From contig CAZNYG010000098.1 of NCBI GenBank assembly GCA_964577205.1, positions 1 through 5,602 of the forward strand: 5,602 nt of DNA, in the 5' to 3' direction. A model generated the notes under the pieces. It saw only the letters and a program-made list of their open reading frames with translations. It did no database searches and was not told the DNA's origin. Position 1 is the first letter of the stretch, and each line of letters opens with the position of its first letter. Source of the DNA: CAZNYG01 sp964577205 (GTDB lineage: Bacteria > Elusimicrobiota > Endomicrobiia > Endomicrobiales > CAIRNS01). Made by a program: the position numbers and the translations under genes. Below are positions 1 through 4,986 of this stretch, piece by piece.

Positions 1-314
1 TCGGCCTTGACGGTAGCAGTAGCCGCGCGGGGCATCAGCAGCGATATCTCGCCGAAATAAGCGCCCGGCCCAAGTTCGGCGACCTTGCTCTTTTCCTTTC
101 CCCTGCGCACCATTATCGCTACCTTCCCCGACTCGACAAGACATAACCGGCTCGAGATCTCTCCCTGCAGAAGGATCGTGTTGCCGCCCGAGTAGCGCTG
201 TTTTTCCATGCCGCCGATAAGTTCCAGGATCTCATCGTCCGAACACACGGAGAACAATCCAGTTTTCCTTATCAGGTCCCTGGCCCACTGAACATCCTTG
301 TCCGTCAATTCCAT
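1..314 (-). CDS. Cyclic-nucleotide-binding (cNMP/CRP-like) domain protein, C-terminus outside window
   Basis: Reading the minus strand gives 104 codons before the left edge, beginning MELTDKDVQWARDLIRKTGL. This is the N-terminal part of a CRP/cNMP-type beta-roll domain. Residues about 14-30 form the entry helix (LIRKTGLFSVCSDDEIL), about 41-70 the first strands with the usual LLQGE and VESGKV turns, and 87-104 the phosphate-binding cassette, FGEISLL followed by ATATVKA. The conserved FGE (87-89) is present. In an ungapped alignment with cassettes of the form FGE-x6-PRxATV, the usual phosphate-binding arginine position holds Ala98; the nearest arginine is Arg96, so cAMP binding is doubtful. 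Two in-frame ATGs are adjacent, at 317 and 314. GGAGG at 324-320 lies 2 bases from the first and 5 from the second, so I chose 314. It lies 61 bases downstream of the phosphofructokinase stop without a terminator, suggesting co-transcription. A DNA-binding or enzymatic C-terminal domain cannot be judged. The family is secure, the function open. Confidence 0.85.
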   Translation of the reverse strand, partial: MELTDKDVQWARDLIRKTGLFSVCSDDEILELIGGMEKQRYSGGNTILLQGEISSRLCLVESGKVAIMVRRGKEKSKVAELGPGAYFGEISLLMPRAATATVKA

Positions 315-375
315 CATATCCTCCAGCCCCCGTGCGCTTTCTTTGCACTTTTCCCGCGCTTCCAATGCACTGGCG

Positions 376-1347
376 CTAAAGGGCAAGGCGGCCGGCAAGG
401 CGGTAGAGCTCCATGTCGAATTTCTTTTCCTTCAGGGAAGCAGCGGCGATCGGAATATCAGTGACCGTGTTCTTCTGAACGACCACAAGCCGGTCCTTTT
501 TACCCCTGACCAGCAGCTGGACCGCGTGCGCGCCGAAACGGCTCGCCAGGATACGGGACCGTCCCGAAGGAGTGCCTCCCCGCTGAATATACCCGAGCGT
601 GCTGACCCTTACTTCAAGGTCGGTCTTCTTCATGATCCGTTTCGCGAGGTCATACGGATTTCCCGCGCCTTCGGCGAAAACGATGACGAGAGAGGTTTTT
701 CCTCTCAACTGTTCTTCCTCCAGCGCCGCGTACAGCGCGGCGTCGTTGACCGGTGCCTCGGGGACTATGATAAATTCCGCGCCGGAAGCGACCCCGACGG
801 AAAGCGTCAGGAACCCGTGTTCCCGGCCCATGACCTCCACGATAAAGACCCGCTCGTGGCTGGACGCGGTATCGCGTATCTTGTCGATGGCACTTACGGC
901 GGTATCGAGGGCCGTGTCAAAACCGATGGTTTCGTCCGTTCCGAAAATATCATTGTCTATCGACGCGGGGACGCATATTACCGGGATACCGCTGCTTGCC
1001 GAGATCTTCGCCCCAGCGTGCAGCGATCCGTCCCCTCCGATAATGACCAGCCCCCCGATCTCAAGCTGTTTCAGCGTCGCGACCGCACGGTTAAGCCCCG
1101 CGGTGGTGCGCAGTTCAGGGCATCGCCCCGTTTTCAGTATCGTCCCGCCCCGGTTGATGATGCCGCTGACCGAACGGAGCGACAACGGCGCGAACTGGTC
1201 TTCCAGAAGGCCGCGGAATCCCCGGTTGATGCCGACGACTTCCAGGCGGCTGTAGATCGCCTGACGCACGACCGCCCTGACCGCGGCGTTCATGCCCGGC
1301 GCGTCGCCTCCTGAAGTAATGACCCCGATCTTTTTAATGGATTTCAT
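376..1347 (-). CDS. pfkA: ATP-dependent 6-phosphofructokinase (PfkA family)
   Basis: This 323-residue cytoplasmic enzyme is predicted to phosphorylate fructose 6-phosphate to fructose 1,6-bisphosphate, the committed step of glycolysis. Its length matches bacterial PfkA (about 320). Visible motifs in order are SGGDAPGMN (12-20, nucleotide loop), RGGTILKTGR (66-75), GGDGS (104-108), PASIDND (127-133, proposed catalytic base Asp131), EVMGRE (171-176), and LGYIQRGG (251-258). Gly107 in GGDGS is the residue typical of ATP users; pyrophosphate enzymes usually carry Asp there. Two substrate-site positions differ from E. coli PfkA: Ser129 replaces Thr125 and Tyr253 replaces His249. Effector-site positions equivalent to E. 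coli Arg54 and Lys213 also appear changed (Leu57, Thr218), so classical ADP/PEP control is uncertain. The start at 1347 has GGGAG 7 bases upstream. The C-terminus ends with a small duplication, RLAG then RLAL, encoded by a repeated 10-base unit at 382-403. A promoter candidate lies about 45 bases upstream of the start codon. The family assignment is very secure; the phosphoryl donor is inferred from one motif. Confidence 0.95.
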   Translation of the reverse strand: MKSIKKIGVITSGGDAPGMNAAVRAVVRQAIYSRLEVVGINRGFRGLLEDQFAPLSLRSVSGIINRGGTILKTGRCPELRTTAGLNRAVATLKQLEIGGLVIIGGDGSLHAGAKISASSGIPVICVPASIDNDIFGTDETIGFDTALDTAVSAIDKIRDTASSHERVFIVEVMGREHGFLTLSVGVASGAEFIIVPEAPVNDAALYAALEEEQLRGKTSLVIVFAEGAGNPYDLAKRIMKKTDLEVRVSTLGYIQRGGTPSGRSRILASRFGAHAVQLLVRGKKDRLVVVQKNTVTDIPIAAASLKEKKFDMELYRLAGRLAL

Positions 1348-1391
1348 GACATGGCTCCCGGGTAGCAGAGTTGAGCGGCGAATATCGTAGA

Positions 1392-1420
1392 ATTTTACAT
1401 TATTGCATTCTGGAATTCAA
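1392..1420 (-). promoter_or_regulatory. Predicted sigma-70-type promoter for pfkA
   Basis: On the minus strand, TTGAAT (1420-1415) and TAAAAT (1397-1392) are separated by exactly 17 bases. They match the -35 and -10 consensus at 4 of 6 and 5 of 6 positions. Transcription would start near 1385, giving an untranslated leader of roughly 38 bases before the pfkA start at 1347. This suggests the kinase gene need not depend on read-through from the HD-GYP gene. Support is sequence pattern only. Confidence 0.55.
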
Positions 1421-1424
1421 TTCC
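1412..1424. repeat. 13-base perfect palindrome over the pfkA -35 element (possible operator)
   Basis: GGAATT-C-AATTCC is a perfect inverted repeat with 6-base arms around a single central base. It covers the whole predicted -35 element of the pfkA promoter, a typical place for a repressor site. It is short and AT-rich, so chance occurrence is possible. No regulator is identified. Confidence 0.35.
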
Positions 1425-1507
1425 CGTTAAAGCGGGATGACATAAATCAACACCGCAAGTTGGTCACCCGCACTCTCCGGACATCGCTGACGGATGATCA
1501 CAGAAGG

Positions 1508-1529
1508 CCGTTCCGCGTGCACGGACCGG
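1508..1529. repeat. Imperfect hairpin in the HD-GYP/pfkA gap
   Basis: Arms 1508-1515 and 1522-1529 pair at 7 of 8 positions around a 6-base loop (CGTGCA). It lies 60 bases beyond the HD-GYP stop codon and upstream of the pfkA promoter, where a terminator for the HD-GYP transcript would be expected. No run of T follows on the minus strand, so it is not a standard intrinsic terminator. A role in transcript end formation or stability is possible but weakly supported. The rest of the 1348-1588 gap shows only the promoter, the palindrome and a weak 5-base hairpin (1422-1437). Confidence 0.2.
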
Positions 1530-1588
1530 ATGAATATTTTCAAGATGGGGTCGTGGCGGCAAAAGCGGATAGAAAGACCAGGAAGGCA

Positions 1589-2548
1589 TTACATGGTTTT
1601 GAGGATCGTCTTGAATTCCCGGAGAATCTTTTTGTCCCACCAGCCCATTTCGCCTTCCCGCTCCATGACATCGAACGCCTTGTCCTGAGGAAAAGCCGTC
1701 CGGTAAGCCCGGTTCGTCGTCAGCGCGTCGTACACGTCCACGATGGCCATGATACGCGCCACGACGGGGATGCGGGTCCCGGTAAGATGGTCGGGGTAAC
1801 CTGACCCGTCGAGTTTTTCGTGATGGTACCGTATGATCTGAAGGGCGGGTTTGATGGAATTGAGGGGCTGGCAGATCTTTTCCCCGCGGTCGGCGTGCGT
1901 CTCGATGATCTTCCTTTCTTCTTCGGTGAGCCGGCCGGGCTTGTTCAATATGGCGTCGGGAATGGCGATCTTGCCGATATCGTGAAGGATGCCCCCCTTG
2001 AAAAGAGCGTCCTGTTCTTCAACGGACAGGCCAAGATGATAGCCGACCGCAAGAGCGAAACGGCTGACCCTCTCGGTATGGCCCTGCGTGTACACGTCCT
2101 TGGCTTCGATCGCGCGCGCCAGGGCAAAAATCACGCCTTCCGCGGAATCGGCTTTGTCGTTCAGGAATTTGACTTTGAGCAGCGAGCGTATGCGTGAAGT
2201 AAGTTCGATGGTTTTGAAAGGTTTGTTGATGAAATCGTCGGCGCCGGCTTCGATGGAATCGATCTTTTCCGGGGTATCGGTGTATCCGGTCAGCATGACG
2301 ACGGGGATAAGGCGGGTATCGGGGTGCGCTTTGATCTCCCGGCAGATCTCGTTCCCGTAAATGCCGGGCATATGGTTATCAAGGATGACCAGGTCGGGTT
2401 TGTCGGTGAAAACTTTTTCGCGTGCGATGTACCCGTCGCCCGCCGTAGCAACGTTGTATCCCTGCCCCACCAGGATCTGGTACAGGACGTTCAATGCCTG
2501 CTTATCATCATCCGCGATCAGTATTGTTGGCTTCTTATCAATTTCCAT
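1589..2548 (-). CDS. Response regulator with HD-GYP output domain (predicted cyclic-di-GMP phosphodiesterase)
   Basis: The 319-residue product is an RpfG-like two-domain signalling protein. The REC domain (about 8-125) has the acidic cluster Asp13-Asp14-Asp15, phosphoacceptor Asp57 in VILDNHMPG, Thr87 and Lys109, so phosphorylation by a histidine kinase looks possible. After a short linker, the HD-GYP domain (about 139-319) keeps the metal-binding set expected of active enzymes: His157 in GHTERV, His189-Asp190 in ILHDIGK, His218, His242-His243 and Asp271. The signature GYP motif is intact (HHEKLDGSGYP, 242-252). Tyr153 occupies the position that, as I recall, is Glu in trinuclear-iron members, suggesting the commoner binuclear type. 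The predicted role is lowering cyclic-di-GMP in response to a phosphorelay, affecting motility or biofilm. No cognate kinase is in the window. The ATG at 2548 lacks a Shine-Dalgarno sequence, yet the REC fold needs a start here. A strong promoter lies immediately upstream. Catalytic activity is inferred from motifs only. Confidence 0.95.
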   Translation of the reverse strand: MEIDKKPTILIADDDKQALNVLYQILVGQGYNVATAGDGYIAREKVFTDKPDLVILDNHMPGIYGNEICREIKAHPDTRLIPVVMLTGYTDTPEKIDSIEAGADDFINKPFKTIELTSRIRSLLKVKFLNDKADSAEGVIFALARAIEAKDVYTQGHTERVSRFALAVGYHLGLSVEEQDALFKGGILHDIGKIAIPDAILNKPGRLTEEERKIIETHADRGEKICQPLNSIKPALQIIRYHHEKLDGSGYPDHLTGTRIPVVARIMAIVDVYDALTTNRAYRTAFPQDKAFDVMEREGEMGWWDKKILREFKTILKTM

Positions 2549-2570
2549 GTGCGGGAGCGACGGGCATTAA

Positions 2571-2598
2571 TTGACTTTCAATAATGATATCATAATAT
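2571..2598 (+). promoter_or_regulatory. Possible secondary rightward promoter, mirror of the leftward one
   Basis: TTGACT (2571-2576) is followed after 16 bases by TAATAT (2593-2598), which matches the -10 consensus at 4 of 6. It overlaps the leftward promoter and would produce a leader of about 180 bases before the efflux operon. The stronger rightward promoter at 2650 makes this one uncertain. Confidence 0.25.
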
Positions 2599-2612
2599 CG
2601 AAGACAAGTCAA
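2584..2612 (-). promoter_or_regulatory. Strong predicted sigma-70-type promoter for the HD-GYP gene
   Basis: On the minus strand, TTGACT (2612-2607) and TATCAT (2589-2584) are separated by 17 bases and each matches consensus at 5 of 6. TGA lies directly before the -10, giving an extended -10. The A-rich tract just upstream of the -35 (T-rich on the plus strand, 2613-2628) resembles an UP element. The start would be near 2577, with a leader of only about 30 bases before the ATG at 2548. The -10 is part of a perfect 10-base palindrome, ATGATATCAT (2584-2593). Confidence 0.65.
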
Positions 2613-2649
2613 TTTTTTCTCTTTTTTCAATGATTTACCGCTCAAGGAA

Positions 2650-2678
2650 TTGACACGCGGGCTCCTAAATATTACAAT
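2650..2678 (+). promoter_or_regulatory. Near-consensus sigma-70-type promoter for the efflux operon
   Basis: TTGACA (2650-2655) is a perfect -35. A 17-base spacer leads to TACAAT (2673-2678), 5 of 6 for the -10. Transcription would begin near 2685, leaving a leader of about 98 bases before the first gene at 2783. Its -35 and that of the leftward promoter are 37 bases apart, back to back. Such a strong core promoter in front of an efflux operon suggests either constitutive expression or control by a repressor; the duplicated element at the start site is the obvious candidate. Confidence 0.7.
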
Positions 2679-2681
2679 TTC

Positions 2682-2710
2682 ACGGTACAAGCTGAACGGT
2701 ACAAGCTGAA
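2682..2710 (+). repeat. Exact 14-base tandem duplication at the predicted transcript start
   Basis: CGGTACAAGCTGAA occurs twice head to tail (2683-2696 and 2697-2710) with no mismatch, and the preceding A at 2682 continues the period. It begins 4 bases after the -10 of the efflux promoter, so it spans about +1 to +25. It may be a tandem operator, an RNA element at the 5' end of the message, or a recent slippage duplication. Confidence 0.75.
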
Positions 2711-2782
2711 ACCTTTTTGCTTCCCGCTTGTCTAACAGTCTGAATAGTACTCTCCGCCTTCCGGGCAAAAGGATCTTCACAC

Positions 2783-4021
2783 ATGAAGCGTACAATGCTA
2801 TTGGCCGTCTGCTTCCTTGCCGCCGTGGGCCCCCTTTCCGCCGGAACGCTGGCCTGGCGGGACGCCGTGTCCACCGCCTTGGAACACAATCCCTCGATAA
2901 GAAAAGCACAGGAAACGCTGACAGCCGCGAAACAAACCTATGTCCGCTCGCGAAGTAATTTCCTCCCGCAGCTGACGGCGACAGCGGGAACATCACAGTC
3001 CGACAGCAGTTCCGCGGGCTTTGGACGGGAAGCGTCGCTGGGATTGTCGGCACGCCTTTCCATTTTTTCCGGGTTCAGCGATATCAGCGAACTGCGGAGC
3101 CGCGAAGCCGATATCCGCATCGCCGAAGCCGCGTATACGCGCGCCCTTGCCGACGTCATGCTCGACGTCCGTAAAAGCTTTATCGAACTTCTCTGGGCGC
3201 AGGAATCCGGGGATCTCGCGCGCAAGATACTGGAACGGCGCAGCGAAAACCTTGAGATGATACAGCTGCGCTACGAATCCGGACGCGAAGATAAAGGATC
3301 GTTGTTGCGGGTACTGGCGGATCTGAGCTCAACGGAGTTCGACCTTGATCAGGCTCAGCGCGCGCGTTCGCTCGCGGCAACCGCGCTCCTGCGCGCCATG
3401 GGACGCGCCGACGATACGGATGTGGCCGCCGAAGGTTCCCTTGAACCTTCGCCCGTCCCCGCGGACGTTCCCTTTCCATCGCTGGTGTCGGCCACGCCGG
3501 AATACCGCCAGGCACATTACAATCTGAACAAGGCGGAGATCGGCGTCATTTCGGCGAAAAGCGCGCTGTACCCCGAACTTTCGCTGTCGGCCGGAACGAG
3601 CAGGTCGGGGACTTCTTTCTGGCCGGACGGCAGCCGCTGGAATGCCGGCCTCACGCTTTCCTATCCGCTGTTCACCGGAGGAAAGACCTCCGGCGGCATC
3701 GCCATAGCCCGGACACAGAAGAACATCGCCGGCGAATCGTTGAAGCAGACGGAACTGACGCTGGAGATGAAACTGAGGCGCAGCTTGAAATCCCTTACTG
3801 ACGCGCACAAGCTGATATCCATCAGAAAACAGTTCCTTGAAGCCTCGGCGCTGCAATCGGAGATCGTCCGCAGCAAATACATGAACGGGCTTTCGTCCTA
3901 TCAGGACTGGTACACGATCGAGAATGATTACATAAGCGCGCGCAAGGCCCTTCTTAACGCGACGCGCGAAGCCGCGCTTGACGAAGCCCAGTGGAAGAAC
4001 GATCTGGGGCTGGGAGAATAA
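2783..4021 (+). CDS. TolC-family outer-membrane efflux protein
   Basis: The 412-residue precursor would form the trimeric outer-membrane channel of a tripartite pump. A signal peptide is clear: basic start, hydrophobic stretch about 5-16, and a likely signal peptidase I cut after LSA at residue 20. Two homologous OEP repeats follow, about 22-207 and 233-410. Matching landmarks in each half are NFLPQLTATAG (59-69) against ALYPELSLSAG (261-271), SIFSGF (93-98) against YPLFTGGK (294-301), and YESGREDKGSLL (164-175) against YMNGLSSYQDWY (366-377). These mark beta strands crossing the outer membrane and long periplasmic helices. Length is near the lower end for the family, because the mature C-terminus stops right after the second repeat. 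An AAGGA-type ribosome site lies 9 bases before the ATG. The adaptor gene starts 5 bases after the stop, so co-translation is likely. Substrate cannot be predicted. Confidence 0.93.
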   Translation: MKRTMLLAVCFLAAVGPLSAGTLAWRDAVSTALEHNPSIRKAQETLTAAKQTYVRSRSNFLPQLTATAGTSQSDSSSAGFGREASLGLSARLSIFSGFSDISELRSREADIRIAEAAYTRALADVMLDVRKSFIELLWAQESGDLARKILERRSENLEMIQLRYESGREDKGSLLRVLADLSSTEFDLDQAQRARSLAATALLRAMGRADDTDVAAEGSLEPSPVPADVPFPSLVSATPEYRQAHYNLNKAEIGVISAKSALYPELSLSAGTSRSGTSFWPDGSRWNAGLTLSYPLFTGGKTSGGIAIARTQKNIAGESLKQTELTLEMKLRRSLKSLTDAHKLISIRKQFLEASALQSEIVRSKYMNGLSSYQDWYTIENDYISARKALLNATREAALDEAQWKNDLGLGE

Positions 4022-4026
4022 CTGCC

Positions 4027-4971
4027 ATGAAAAGAACGCTTATTATCGCCGGTATCATCATGCTTGCGGCGGGAGCCGGGTGGTACGCCGTACGGCACGG
4101 CCGCTCAGAGAAAAAATCATTAGAATCCATTCAGCCTCGCCGCGGCGCCATAGCGGTGGAGTTCCGGGTCACCGGTTCGGTGAGCCCGCGCAACCGCCTG
4201 GAGATCAAGCCGCCCGTGCAGGGACGTATCGAGGAAGTCCGGGTCCATGAAGGCGACCGGGTCCGCCGGGGAGACACGATCGTCATCATGAGTTCGACTG
4301 AACGCGCGGCGCTCCTGGACGCCGCGAGGGCAAAGGGCGAAAAAGAGTATGCGCGCTGGGCGGAACTGTACCGTCCCACGCCGGTCGTCGCGCCTCTGGA
4401 CGGCACGGTCATCGCGCGGGAAAAGGAACCGGGACAGACGGTCACCCAGTCCGACAGCCTGATCGTCATGTCTGACACGCTGATCATCGAAGCTCAGGTC
4501 GACGAGACCGATCTCCGTTACATACGTCAGGGCGGCACCGTCGGCATATTCCTTGATGCCTATCCGGACATGAATTTCAAAGGCGTGGTGGAACATGTCG
4601 CCTATGAATCCCAGGTCGTCAACAACGTGACGGTGTACATCGTCAAGATACGGCCGGTGAACGCGCCGTCTCAGTTCAGGGCGGGCATGACGGCCACCGT
4701 CGCTGTGAAAGCTCAGGAAAAAGAGAACGCGCTGCTGGTTCCAGTTGAAGCGGTAACGGAAAAAGACGGGAAGCAGACAGTGCTCGTCGCTTCTACACGG
4801 GGGGCGCCGGCTTCCCGGCGCGTCGAAACGGGGATAACCAACGGAAAAAGCATAGAGATAGTCAGCGGCATCGGCGACGGCGACTCCATTCTGATTGCAC
4901 GCGCGCCCGCTTCGGGCAAAACCGACGGGCAGGGGCGCAGAAGAGGCGGCATGCCGGGCATGTTCCGTTGA
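4027..4971 (+). CDS. Periplasmic adaptor (membrane fusion) protein, MacA/HlyD type, with a very short hairpin
   Basis: The 314-residue protein would link the inner-membrane ABC transporter to the TolC-type channel. An N-terminal membrane anchor spans about 4-21 with no lipobox. Domains in order are first lipoyl half (about 58-90, VQGRIEEVRVHEGDRVRRGD), hairpin (about 91-116), second lipoyl half (118-148, PVVAPLDGTVIAREKEPGQ), beta-barrel (about 150-228, containing AQVDETDL and FRAGMTATV), membrane-proximal domain (about 235-292), and a basic glycine-rich tail (303-314). The helical hairpin is only about 26 residues, whereas MacA-type proteins have a long coiled-coil there. An upstream in-frame ATG at 3991 would overlap the preceding gene by 31 bases and place polar residues before the anchor. 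The ATG at 4027 places the anchor at the N-terminus and has GGGAG 10 bases upstream, so I chose it. It sits between channel and ATPase genes, supporting a pump role. The adaptor family is secure; exact subfamily is not. Confidence 0.92.
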   Translation: MKRTLIIAGIIMLAAGAGWYAVRHGRSEKKSLESIQPRRGAIAVEFRVTGSVSPRNRLEIKPPVQGRIEEVRVHEGDRVRRGDTIVIMSSTERAALLDAARAKGEKEYARWAELYRPTPVVAPLDGTVIAREKEPGQTVTQSDSLIVMSDTLIIEAQVDETDLRYIRQGGTVGIFLDAYPDMNFKGVVEHVAYESQVVNNVTVYIVKIRPVNAPSQFRAGMTATVAVKAQEKENALLVPVEAVTEKDGKQTVLVASTRGAPASRRVETGITNGKSIEIVSGIGDGDSILIARAPASGKTDGQGRRRGGMPGMFR

Positions 4972-4986
4972 GCCCGAAGGAACGGC

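Larger units (their letters stand above)
2569..2614. repeat. 9-base inverted repeat embracing the HD-GYP promoter
   Basis: AATTGACTT (2569-2577) and AAGTCAATT (2606-2614) are perfect inverted copies separated by 28 bases. The distal arm contains the leftward -35 element and the proximal arm covers the predicted transcription start region. As a result, TTGACT occurs facing inward from both sides. It could be a paired operator site or only mirrored promoter hexamers. Confidence 0.4.

Noticed and set aside
318..375. Terminator between pfkA and the cNMP gene
   Set aside because: No stable stem followed by a T-run is visible on the minus strand. Only short repeats (AGTGCA twice) occur there.
382..403. 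Repeated 10-base unit GGCAAGGCGG with 12-base period
   Set aside because: It lies inside the pfkA C-terminal codons and encodes the RLAG/RLAL duplication in a helix. It is too short and too coding-constrained to treat as a separate element.
298..1314. Long plus-strand open frame (338 codons) opposite pfkA, with another at 599-1255
   Set aside because: The opposite strand encodes an unmistakable phosphofructokinase with all motifs. The plus-strand translation is rich in Arg, Asp and Pro, has no recognisable domain, and is what a GC-rich antisense frame yields.
1403..1804. Plus-strand frame of 133 codons in the gap and over the HD-GYP 3' end
   Set aside because: Most of it is antisense to the conserved HD-GYP C-terminus. 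It has no ribosome site of note and no recognisable similarity.
2783..2842. Possible lipoprotein signal at Cys10 of the TolC-like protein
   Set aside because: The residue before Cys10 is Val, which breaks the lipobox, and the preceding segment is too short. The LSA cut site at residue 20 fits signal peptidase I better.
2538..3053. Minus-strand frame of 171 codons spanning the divergent promoter region
   Set aside because: It runs antisense through the TolC signal-peptide region and through both predicted promoters; the composition is Arg/Ser/Pro-rich and shows no domain.
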